Part shown: one piece after another, positions 25,678 through 34,600 of the stretch
Position numbering within the stretch: position 1 is the stretch's first letter
How the letters are laid out: every line of letters begins with the position of its first letter
From: Bacillota bacterium
GTDB lineage: Bacteria > Bacillota > Clostridia > Saccharofermentanales > Fastidiosipilaceae
Direction of reading: 5' to 3'
Assembly (NCBI GenBank): GCA_030057555.1
Contig: JASGUU010000006.1
Span: 17,198 to 81,197, forward strand
Length of the DNA: 64,000 nucleotides
Position numbers and translations under genes: made by a program
The notes under the pieces: generated by a model
The model's input: the letters and a program-made list of their open reading frames with translations, nothing else
Database searches by the model: none
Told to the model about the DNA's origin: nothing

Positions 25678-25995
25678 CTAGTCGGCCTGCTCGCTCAAAG
25701 GCAGAATGTGAATCCTGCTGTCGAGATTGGTCAATCTGAAGATCTCCAGCACATCGCTGCCCACGTTGATGACGGAGAAGTCAGCCTCCAGGGTCATGGC
25801 CTTTTTATAGGCGGACACGACCTGCCGGAGTCCGGATGAAGAAATGTACTCCAGCTCCCTGAAATCGAGCACAATCGATTCCGCCTCCGTGATCTTCTCC
25901 ATCTCCGCTCCCAGGGCAGGCGCCGACTCGGTGTTCATCCAGCCTGCCGTGTGGATAATGAAGTCGAGATTGTTCTTTTCTACTGTAATGGTCAT
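25678..25995 (-). CDS. STAS-domain anti-sigma-factor antagonist
   Basis: This 105-residue single STAS domain opens MTITVEKNNLDFIIHTAGWM and has the conserved block IVLDFRELEYISSSGLRQVV at residues 41-60; Ser53 is the likely phosphorylation site (the usual D-S-S-G-L is S-S-S-G-L here). Antagonists of this kind bind an anti-sigma kinase when dephosphorylated. Its ATG overlaps the stop of the upstream phosphatase/kinase gene (ATGA), so the two are co-translated partners. Confidence 0.88.
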   Translation of the reverse strand: MTITVEKNNLDFIIHTAGWMNTESAPALGAEMEKITEAESIVLDFRELEYISSSGLRQVVSAYKKAMTLEADFSVINVGSDVLEIFRLTNLDSRIHILPLSEQAD

Positions 25996-27944
25996 GTACG
26001 CTCCTCCTTGGCATAGGTAATGATACGCAAAACATTCTTTCCGTCCAGGTTCACATAGCGGCAGCAGTCCGCCAGGGATTGGAAGATCAGCCTCCCCAGA
26101 CCGCCGATTTGCTCATCCGGATTGTAATCCTCCGCCCTGATTGTATCTTTTGTCTGGTCAAAGGGCCTGCCGCTGTCCGTGAACTGGATGGCAACCGTAC
26201 CATCTTCCCAGCTCTGCTTATGACAGCTCACGATCCCTCCCGGCAGGTCATAGGCGTAGGAACAGATATTGACAAAGCACTCTTCGGCTATCAGGCAGAG
26301 GCGCTTGCGCATCTCTGCGGGGATCCCTTCATCCGTGCGAATCCAGTTGTGCAGGCTGCCAAGTGCCGACAGCTCGGCCGGCAGGGTGAGCCTCGCCGAA
26401 CGGGAGGTGAAGGAAAGCATGGTGATATCATCGTTCTGTTCGCTGCCGGCCGTAAAACGGTCCAGCTCGTTTTTAACCTGCGCCACCGCATCCGCACCAT
26501 CCGTCTCCGAAAGGATCGTTTCAAGCCGTTCCATGCCGAAGAACTTCGCATTCAGGTCAATGGCTTCACTGACGCCGTCGGTATAGAGAAAGAGCGTGCT
26601 GCCGAGCGGAAAGGCCAGCTCGACAGTCTGGTATGTTTCACCGGAGAAAAGCCCCAGCGGTACTCCGCCCGCAGAGGAAAGGGGCGCGCGCTTCCCCTCA
26701 TGCAGGAGGTAGGGAGGATTGTGCCCGGCGTTGGCATAGCGGACCACCCCCGCCTTCGGATCGGCATAGGCCAGAAAAACCGTAATGAACATCATGTTCG
26801 GGTTGGAATGTTCCAGTTCGGCATTCACGGCTTCCAGTACCTCGCCCGGCGTCAGGCCCTGTTTGACGAAGCCCCGGATCAGGGTGATGACGCTGGCCAT
26901 GAATATGGCTCCGCTGATACCCTTCCCCGATACATCCGCGACAACCAGCACCATATGGCCGCGGTCTGCGAAATAGTCGTAGAAGTCACCGCCTACATTC
27001 CTGGCAGGCAGCATGAGTGCGTGGATTTCCGAGACGGCATCCGCCTGGTGCGCTGCGGGCAGAAATCCCTGCTGGATTTTGGAGGCAACGCTGAACTCGT
27101 ACTCCTGCCGGTTCTGCAGTTCCGTATAGGCCTTGATACGGGCGATATAGTCACGCGTATTCGCCGCCATGTGATTGAATGCCGTTCCGATATGGCTGAA
27201 TTCATTGTCGCCCCGGATGACCAGCGGCTCTACATCGTAATTGTCATGTTCGCCAAATGCCCTCATGCTGGCGCTGATGGTCTCAGCGGGCCGGATGACC
27301 TTCTTTTTCAGAACATGGTACAAAACAAAGGAGACGACGATCACGAGGCCGAGAAAGAAGACAATCTTCCAGATGAGCACTCTTTCAAAGCGGCTCGACA
27401 GATCATCGGCTCTGATGTCGGCCCCGACAACCGCCGTCACTGATCCGTCCTGATCCCGCAGCGGCACATAGGCCGAAAACACATGTCCATATTGATTGTT
27501 TGTTTCGCGGGTGACGAGCGTCGTTTCGCCATGCATGACCGCTGTCAGCTCGGAGGAAATGTCCCGTTTTCTGACCGTGCCTGGCGGAAGGCTCCAGGCA
27601 ATCTCGCGTTTCTCCTCATTTCCCTCGACACAGACATAGGTGATCTGCCCGGTATCTGTGTCCGGAATCATGATGTACAGATACTCCAGCTGAAAGCTTT
27701 GGATCAGGATCTGAAAGGTCTGCGACATCACCGTGGCGACCTGCTCGTCGGCCATTACCGTCTCGGGAAGCACGCCATCGTAGAGGACGGCAATCACCTG
27801 CGCGGCATTGCTGGCCCTGGAAACCACCGTTTCCCGCACGAACACATCGGCTTCATACACACTCATGGCCGTCGTGATTCCGATTGTCAGGAGGCTGACA
27901 AGGAGGATCAGAACGAAGATGGATCTGGCAATGGAGTGTTTCAT
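25992..27944 (-). CDS. Membrane-bound PP2C-type phosphatase fused to an anti-sigma-type kinase domain
   Basis: The 650-residue protein from ATG 27944 has a first helix (residues 8-27), an extracellular sensor region of about 165 residues, a second helix (IVFFLGLVIVVSFVLYHVL, near 200), a HAMP-like segment, a SpoIIE/PP2C phosphatase domain (GGDFYDYF, VADVSGKGISGA, YTDGVSEA, QNDDITML) and a C-terminal HATPase domain of the RsbW/SpoIIAB type (EECFVNICSYAY, FTDSGRPFD, GGLGRLIF). It thus carries both the enzyme that dephosphorylates and the one that phosphorylates a STAS antagonist, which is encoded next. An outside signal would shift the balance. The sigma factor or other output is not in the window. 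Confidence 0.88.
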   Translation of the reverse strand: MKHSIARSIFVLILLVSLLTIGITTAMSVYEADVFVRETVVSRASNAAQVIAVLYDGVLPETVMADEQVATVMSQTFQILIQSFQLEYLYIMIPDTDTGQITYVCVEGNEEKREIAWSLPPGTVRKRDISSELTAVMHGETTLVTRETNNQYGHVFSAYVPLRDQDGSVTAVVGADIRADDLSSRFERVLIWKIVFFLGLVIVVSFVLYHVLKKKVIRPAETISASMRAFGEHDNYDVEPLVIRGDNEFSHIGTAFNHMAANTRDYIARIKAYTELQNRQEYEFSVASKIQQGFLPAAHQADAVSEIHALMLPARNVGGDFYDYFADRGHMVLVVADVSGKGISGAIFMASVITLIRGFVKQGLTPGEVLEAVNAELEHSNPNMMFITVFLAYADPKAGVVRYANAGHNPPYLLHEGKRAPLSSAGGVPLGLFSGETYQTVELAFPLGSTLFLYTDGVSEAIDLNAKFFGMERLETILSETDGADAVAQVKNELDRFTAGSEQNDDITMLSFTSRSARLTLPAELSALGSLHNWIRTDEGIPAEMRKRLCLIAEECFVNICSYAYDLPGGIVSCHKQSWEDGTVAIQFTDSGRPFDQTKDTIRAEDYNPDEQIGGLGRLIFQSLADCCRYVNLDGKNVLRIITYAKEERT

Positions 27945-28689
27945 GAAGCGACGCCCTTTCCTGTCAGAAATGAATCGCCTGCCATGATAAGGCGTAAATC
28001 GCGCATGTCGTGAGACAGAGTGCCTTCCCGTCACCTGCCGGGACTCTACCGACAGCCCCGGATCCAGGGAGGAAGGAAACGAGCCTCGTGTAAATTATAC
28101 CGTGGAACAGAGGGCTGAAGAAGAAGGAAGCCCTTCTCCTTCGCTGAGAGATGAAGCAGTGCCGCACAATCCGTGCGGCGGACACGGAACGGCTTTATAG
28201 ACTATTTCGCCCGGAAACGGGTATTTGTTATAAGGGCTTTCTGTTTATTATTGAAAAGGAAGAAGCCAGTCTGTTCATCCATGTAGCCGGCTTTGTTTCT
28301 ACGCAGCAAACAAAGGAGAGGCCCCATGAAATGAATGTTGGCCCGTTCGGACAAGCGAAATGTACCTGGGCCACAGGCAGCGGCGCAGCTGCATTGAACG
28401 CCCGCACACCCTTGAGCGCCAGTTGCTCTCTTATCCGGAGCAATTGCCCGCCTTCTGGCGTGAACGGTGGATAACCACCCTGCGAAGACCTGCATCCGAG
28501 GTAATGGATATTCCACCCGCTGGAAAGGAGGAGCTGTTGAAGGCTTCGGACCCGATCGAACTCACCCGCATCAGGGGTGAGGCTGGGAAGGGAGATTATG
28601 GAGAAGAATAGCAACGGCTATGAGGAAACAAAGCACGGTGAATCGTTCGCCGTGCAGCGATCGTTGTTCAAAAGAAAAGGAGAAAGGCA
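27945..28689. other. Divergent intergenic region upstream of alkylsulfatase homologue
   Basis: No gene is supported in about 745 bp. Hairpins are present at 28161-28179 (GCCGCAC/GTGCGGC) and 28633-28655 (GCACGGTGAA/TTCGCCGTGC, loop TCG); the second lies in the leader of the alkylsulfatase homologue. A plus-strand frame at 28360-28611 lacks a ribosome binding site and family features. Confidence 0.5.
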
Positions 28690-30501
28690 GTGAAAACGAA
28701 ATTACAAGTATTTGCTCTCGTGATCATTCTGGCTCTGGCCGGGACAGCCGGTTACGTGGCGGCAGAGGAAGCTGAAGCCGTGTCAGCGACATATGAGCCG
28801 GAGACAGTACCCGTCCATCCAACGCTCCTGGCCAAGTATGAGGAATTCTTTCCAGCCGCAGTGTTGCAGGTGACAGACGGTGTCTGGGTTGCCAGAGGAT
28901 ACAACCGTGACAATCCCGTGCTTATCGAGGGCGACGACGGCCTGATTGTCGTAGATCCCGGGGAGAGCATTCCCGCGGCAGAGACGGTCAAGGATGCGTT
29001 CAATGCCAGCCTGGACAACATCTTTGACAGGAAACCCGTCATGGCAATCATCTACACCCATCACCATGACTGCCATATCAACGGCGCCTCTGTCTTTGCC
29101 GACGAGCAGACGGAGATCATCGCACACGAGAGCCTGCTTGACAACATGTTCAGCGAGTGGTTTGGCCCGGTCTATCCGTCGCGCGTCGAGGGCGGCATCA
29201 AGATGACAGGAATCATGTTCCAGGACGCACCCGTCCAGGACGGGGAAGGCTGGTTTGTCGGCTACGGCCTAGCCGGGACGCAGACGACCGGGCCAACAGG
29301 CTTCCTGGCGCCGACAAAGAGCATCGAGGAAGAGACCAGACTGACGATTGCCGGTGTTGATGTGGATCTCATTCCTGTGGCCGGTGAGACAACAGATGTC
29401 CTCCTGGTGTGGTTGCCGCAAAAAGAAGTCCTGATCCAGATCGCCGTCGTCTATGAGGCTTTTCCGGCTATCTCGACCACGCGGGGCAGCCGTCTGAGGG
29501 ATCCGCTGGATTATGTCAACACCCTGAAGATTGCCAGGGGACTCAACCCCGAATACCTGGTGACGATCCATGGCCCCAATCCCGTCACCAGCGGAAAAGA
29601 AGATGTCAACCAATACCTCACCAACTTCAGCGATGCCATTCAGTTCGTGAATGACCAGACACTCTACTACATGAACAGAAGCTATACAGCGGGGGAGATG
29701 ATGGACCTGATCGAGCTGCCGCCCCATCTTGCCTCCAGTCCCTATCTGCAGGAGATTTATGGATCGAAAGAATGGAACATCGTCCACATCTTCCGCTATT
29801 ACCGCGGTTATTACACCGGCGAAGTAAGAGATCTGTTTCCACAGACGACCCAGAGTGAGGCGGAGATGTCGGCCTTCCTCGCGGAAGGCGATGGTGATCT
29901 GGCAGCCAAAGCCCAGGCGGCTCTGGAGTTCAACCCGGAATGGGCATTGAGACTCGCCGACGATGCGCTCCTGCTGGACCCGGATAACTCTGTGGCATTC
30001 GAGACCAAGAAGTCGGCCATGCTGGCCCTGGCAGAAAGCACGATGAATTCACAGGCGCGCAACATGCTTCTGTCCGACTACCTGCTGCTGACCGATCAGG
30101 CCAACAGAGTCTACCCATTCGGTAATCCAGAGCATGTTTATGCGAATATCGACGATAGATTTGTTGAGTTGATGCCCCTGGCCACCCTGCATCGCATTCT
30201 GGCCGTCAATCTCAATGCAGCGAAATCGCTGGAGACGGACATCGTCGTCAGCCTTCAGCTGACCGACATCGAAGACCCCGAGGCGCCGGATCACTACACG
30301 CTGAACGTTCGTAAGGGCATCCTCGAGGTGGATCCCCCATCCGCAGGCGAGAGCCAGTTTGAGATCGTGACCGACCAGCTGACCTGGAAGCAACTGGTTC
30401 TGACCAGGCTCAGTCCTGAAGAAGCCGTAGCAAATGGAAAGGTGGTTGTTTCGGGAGAAACTCCGGAAAGCTTCTACTCTTTCATGGATCTATTCTATTG
30501 A
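28690..30501 (+). CDS. Exported MBL-fold alkylsulfatase homologue with altered metal ligands
   Basis: The 603-residue protein has a signal peptide (LQVFALVIILALAGTAGYVAA), a metallo-beta-lactamase domain, an alkylsulfatase dimerisation domain (FLAEGDGDLAAKAQAALEFN) and a C-terminal SCP2-like lipid-binding domain, the order of SdsA1-type secondary or linear alkylsulfatases. These cleave long-chain alkyl sulfate esters. The metal motif is THHHDCH where the family has HxHxDH, so the ligand Asp is replaced by Cys; the second Glu ligand region reads IAVVYEAF with no Glu at the aligned place. Glu in GETTD and His in TIHGPN remain. Activity may be changed or lost. GTG start follows AAAAGGAG. Confidence 0.83.
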   Translation: MKTKLQVFALVIILALAGTAGYVAAEEAEAVSATYEPETVPVHPTLLAKYEEFFPAAVLQVTDGVWVARGYNRDNPVLIEGDDGLIVVDPGESIPAAETVKDAFNASLDNIFDRKPVMAIIYTHHHDCHINGASVFADEQTEIIAHESLLDNMFSEWFGPVYPSRVEGGIKMTGIMFQDAPVQDGEGWFVGYGLAGTQTTGPTGFLAPTKSIEEETRLTIAGVDVDLIPVAGETTDVLLVWLPQKEVLIQIAVVYEAFPAISTTRGSRLRDPLDYVNTLKIARGLNPEYLVTIHGPNPVTSGKEDVNQYLTNFSDAIQFVNDQTLYYMNRSYTAGEMMDLIELPPHLASSPYLQEIYGSKEWNIVHIFRYYRGYYTGEVRDLFPQTTQSEAEMSAFLAEGDGDLAAKAQAALEFNPEWALRLADDALLLDPDNSVAFETKKSAMLALAESTMNSQARNMLLSDYLLLTDQANRVYPFGNPEHVYANIDDRFVELMPLATLHRILAVNLNAAKSLETDIVVSLQLTDIEDPEAPDHYTLNVRKGILEVDPPSAGESQFEIVTDQLTWKQLVLTRLSPEEAVANGKVVVSGETPESFYSFMDLFY

Positions 30502-30878
30502 GAAAGACACGGAAGCGGCTCAGTTGCGAATCCAAATGGAGATGGACGTGATTCCTGACTTTCGGACCTGTTGAGGCACAAAGCCCGGGGAGGTTTGCAG
30601 CGCAGCCGTCTTCGGGCTTTGTCCTCTTATCCTGTTCTGTGAAGCATGAGCATGTATGAAGACGGGAGGAGAATCAGATGCCGGCACCTGCTGCGATCGT
30701 CGCCATGTTTGCCAGATTACACCCGGCGAACATGCCCGTTATGGGACGGACATCGACAGACAGGGTCGGCAACGGACAACGTGAACACACCTCCGCTATG
30801 TGTTGATAAAGCGTATTTCGCAGATGATGGATTATAGTGCAGCCAGCAGAAGTGGGATGTGTTCCGGGGAATAGGTGA
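30502..30878. other. Gap between alkylsulfatase homologue and biosynthetic cluster
   Basis: It contains the terminator-like stem at 30573-30626. The remaining 250 bp show no gene; promoter elements for the phosphopantetheinyl transferase gene are expected here but none stands out. Confidence 0.45.
30573..30626 (+). terminator. Long stem-loop after alkylsulfatase homologue
   Basis: ACAAAGCCCG (30578-30587) pairs with CGGGCTTTGT (30613-30622), extended by GAGG/CCTC beyond a one-base bulge. The loop is about 25 nt and the U tract is weak. Confidence 0.55.
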
Positions 30879-31502
30879 ATGAAACTCTATATAGGCGATA
30901 TCAGGGGTCTGTTTGATCTTCCCGGAGTGGCATTGCTGGATGAAAGCCGCAGAAACCGTGTCTACAGGTATCACCGGCTGGAGGATCGGGCACGTTGTCT
31001 GACGGCTGGACTCATGCTGCGCCGTGTCTTTGGAGAGGATAATGTTTCCTCTATGACCGTATCCCCATTTGGCAAACCGATTCTGCCGGACGGTCCCTGT
31101 TTCAACCTTTCCCATTCCGGTAACATGGTTGTACTGCTTGCAGATGAGCGGTCGGTGGGTGTGGATGTTGAGTTCATTACCCCGTATTCACAAAGTGTGG
31201 CCAGGAAAGTCTTCACCACCGTGGAGCAGAACTGGCTCAGCTGTCAGGCAACGGACGAAGCCTTTTTCCGCCTGTGGACGGGCAAGGAAGCCATTATGAA
31301 GGCGCTGGGACTGGGATTTCATCTGCCGCCGGAGAGTTTTGAGATCTGTCCGGATGACGGCATGGCCAATATCGTGGGTGGCCAGAGCTGGTATTTGCAC
31401 TGGCTTGCCCTGGATCATCATATAATTTGCCAGGTGGCAGAGCATCCCGGCAGGCCCGCGATGCCTGTATGGCTGTCAAGAAACGAATTGCTGCAGAGAT
31501 GA
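30879..31502 (+). CDS. 4'-phosphopantetheinyl transferase, Sfp type
   Basis: The 207-residue enzyme moves the phosphopantetheine arm of CoA onto the active Ser of carrier proteins, here most likely the three T domains of the adjacent NRPS. Motifs are FGKPIL, FNLSHSGN near residue 75, SVGVDVEFI near 95 (Asp and Glu bind Mg2+), and FFRLWTGKEAIMKALG near 130 (W..KEA motif). Length and motifs fit the Sfp/Gsp class rather than the short AcpS class. It begins at the ATG at 30879 and lies 157 bp before the NRPS in the same direction, so a common transcript is likely. Confidence 0.92.
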   Translation: MKLYIGDIRGLFDLPGVALLDESRRNRVYRYHRLEDRARCLTAGLMLRRVFGEDNVSSMTVSPFGKPILPDGPCFNLSHSGNMVVLLADERSVGVDVEFITPYSQSVARKVFTTVEQNWLSCQATDEAFFRLWTGKEAIMKALGLGFHLPPESFEICPDDGMANIVGGQSWYLHWLALDHHIICQVAEHPGRPAMPVWLSRNELLQR

Positions 31503-31659
31503 AGTCCAGGTGGAGATGCCTGAATGTTTGCCGAAACGAAAATCAATGCTGGAAGACAGATGGAAGTCAATGATTAAAGGGTCTCTTCATCCCGCTGAAG
31601 AACCGCTTCCACGCCTGCAACGCTGAATACCGTGACATATGGTAGAAGGAGTCTTTTCT

Positions 31660-34600
31660 ATGTTTCTGGATTTATTTGCCCGTACCGTTCGGGAATATGC
31701 CGATAAGCCTGCCCTTGTCTTTGCAGGGACACCCATCAGCTATGCCGGGCTGGATGACGAAAGCAGCCGCATCGCCTCTTGCCTGATGGCCGGGGGCATC
31801 GGGCGCGGTGATATTGTTGTCATCCGACTGCCCCGCTGCAGGGAAGCCGTTGCCGCGATTCTGGGTGTGATGAAATCCGGCGCCGCTGTCTGTGTCACGG
31901 AAGAAGGATATCCAGAGGAACGCATAGATTTCGTGATTCGCGATACCCAGGCCAGAGTTGTGATCGATTTCAACTGGCTCGAACAACTGCCTGCCGCAGC
32001 CAAGCCTGTCTCATTCCCTGAATGGCAGAAGGATGACCCGGCGATCGTTGTGTATACATCCGGCTCCACGGGCAATCCCAAGGGTGTCGTCAATTCACAG
32101 CGGGCTCTCTCCCTGGCTGTGCGTGGCAATACCTTAGGCCGCACGGAGCATGACACGTTCCTGTCCGTTGCCTCTTTCTCCTTCATTGCCGTGGTACTGG
32201 AAATCCTCACGCCCCTTTCGCTGGGCGGCACGATCCATATAGCCGGAGACAATCTGCGCCAGGATGCCAGGGCGCTTGTAGACTACATACGTCAGCATGG
32301 CATCACCACTTCCTTCTTCCCCCCGCAGATGGCGCGCATCATCCTGCCGCAGCTGGAGAATCAGCTCTCCAGTATGGTCATCGGCTCCGACCGCGTAACG
32401 AATATCTACAGCGACAGGGTGCGTCTCTTTAATGTCTACGGCTCGAGCGAAACCTGCGGCCCGCTCACGAGCTTTCAGATCGACCGCGCCTATCCCGATG
32501 TCACGCCCATCGGACAGGCCTATGCCGGCAGCCGGGTATACATTCTGGATGACGAAAACCATCTGCTCCCGGAGGGAGAAGAGGGCGAAATCTGTGTCAG
32601 CGGACAGGTGGCGCTGGGTTATGTAAATCTCCCGGAGCTGACCGCAGAACGCTTCATCCCGAATCCCTGGTCCGAGAGCGAAGATGACAAGATTCTGTTC
32701 AAGACCAATGATATCGGACGGATCAATGAACACGGGCAGCTCGAATATGTGCAGCGCAGGGACTGGATGATCAAGGTGCGCGGCTACCGCGTGGAGCCCG
32801 GTGAGATCGAGGCCACGATTGTCCGTCTGACCTCTGCGGATCAGGCTGTCGTGAAGGGCTTCGAAAATGCCAATGGGGAAACGAGCCTGTTCTGTGTCTA
32901 CACGGCAGAGGAAGCCCTGGCGCCGGAAGCCGTTACAGCGGCCATTCGCGGCTTCCTTCCGGCCTATATGATGCCTGCCTTCCTGCAGCAGGTGGATAGG
33001 CTGCCGGTAAATGCCAACGGTAAGGTCGACCGCCAGAGTATTCTGCCGCCGGACGCGGCAAAGTTCCGCTCTGCCTATCAGGCTCCGGAAAATGACCGGG
33101 AGGCTGCCATTTGTGCTGCCTTCCAGCGTGTGCTGGGCCTGGACCGTGTGGGTACGCTGGAGGATTTCAACCTGATCGGCGGTGACTCCATCTCAGCGGC
33201 GAAGGTGCAGACAGAGTTGGAGGGAATGAATCTGTCGGCCAGCGACATTCTCTCACTGGGCACTCCGCAGAAACTCGCTGCACGGGTGAAAGCCGGCCTG
33301 ACCAGGGCGGAAAAACGCGATTGCTGGCCGTTGACCTTTGCCGAGCGGCAGATGGTCGTGGAACAGGGCATGAATCCCCAGTCCATCGCCTATAACATCA
33401 ACTTCCTGGCCATGGAGATCGCAGGCGAATTTGATGTCGCTCGCCTGGAGCAGGCGCTGGGCGCCATGCTTAAGCGCCATGCGGTGCTGCGCAGTTTCTA
33501 CCCTATGGAAAAGGGAGAATATGTACACCGCATTCTGGATGAACTTGACATTCCCGTTGTGCGCCGCAGCTGTGCCAGGGAAGAACTGCCAGGCATCCTG
33601 GAAAGAGAGAACCGCCCGTTTGATCTGGCAAAGCCGCCACTTCTGCGCTGCCAGGTCTTTGAACATACCCCCGACCTTTGTACATTGCATTTTTGCTTCC
33701 ACCACATCATTATGGACGGCTCCGGCTGGCCCACGTTTGTAGACGAGCTGTTCCGGCTTTACCATGGAGAGACGCTGCCGGATCTGGTCTTCGATCATCT
33801 GGATTTCGCTGTCTGGCAGGCGGAACATGACGATCTTACAGGACAGGAAGCGTTCTTTAGGGACATGTTTGCCGACGGTGTTCCGGAGAATGAAATGCCG
33901 ACCCATGTGAAGCGGCCCTCCGAGCTGCCGGAGGCAGATGAGGATATGGTGGCCACCTGGTCCGGGGCTCTCATCAAAGAAGCGGCTGGGCGCCTTGGTG
34001 TGACGCAGTATGCTTTCCTGTTTGGCGTGCTGGGCATGACCCTGGCCAAGTATTGTGGCAGCGAGGACGTCGTGGTGGGTACGGCCATGAGCGGCCGAAC
34101 CCTGAAGGAACAGGAAAAAATGCTTGGCATGTTTGTCAACACCCTGCCGGTGCGCCTGAAGCCCGCTGGGGATACCCTGTTAAAGGACTACCTGCTCCAG
34201 ACGGCACAGACCATCCGGGGTGTACAGGCCAACCAGACCTATCCGTTCGAACGGCTGGTGCCCATGCTGGCTCCGGACCGCAACGCTTCCCGCTCCCCGG
34301 TCTTTGATGTGATCTTTAACTACCTGCAGGAGCTGCCTCTGCCTGAAATCGAGGGCGCCAGGGCCGCATACATTCCCGTTAAGGGTCAGGCACTGCAAAT
34401 GGATCTGGTGCTGGAGGCGGTGCCGGAAGGCCCCGATTTCAGGTTTAAGCTCTCCTATTCCCGTCAGCTCTATGATGTTGCGGTCGTGGAGAACTTTTTA
34501 GAGCAGTTCCTCGTCACTCTGCAGCGCTGCTGTGACGATGGTGATAACCAGATGCTGGTCGATCTTGTCGAACTGCCCGAACGTCAGAGACAGGAGATTC

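Noticed and set aside
28360..28611. 83-codon plus-strand frame upstream of the alkylsulfatase homologue
   Set aside because: It has no ribosome binding site, atypical composition and no recognisable features, and other frames cover the same stretch equally well.
30646..30837. 63-codon plus-strand frame before the PPTase gene
   Set aside because: No binding site or family match; composition is that of non-coding DNA.
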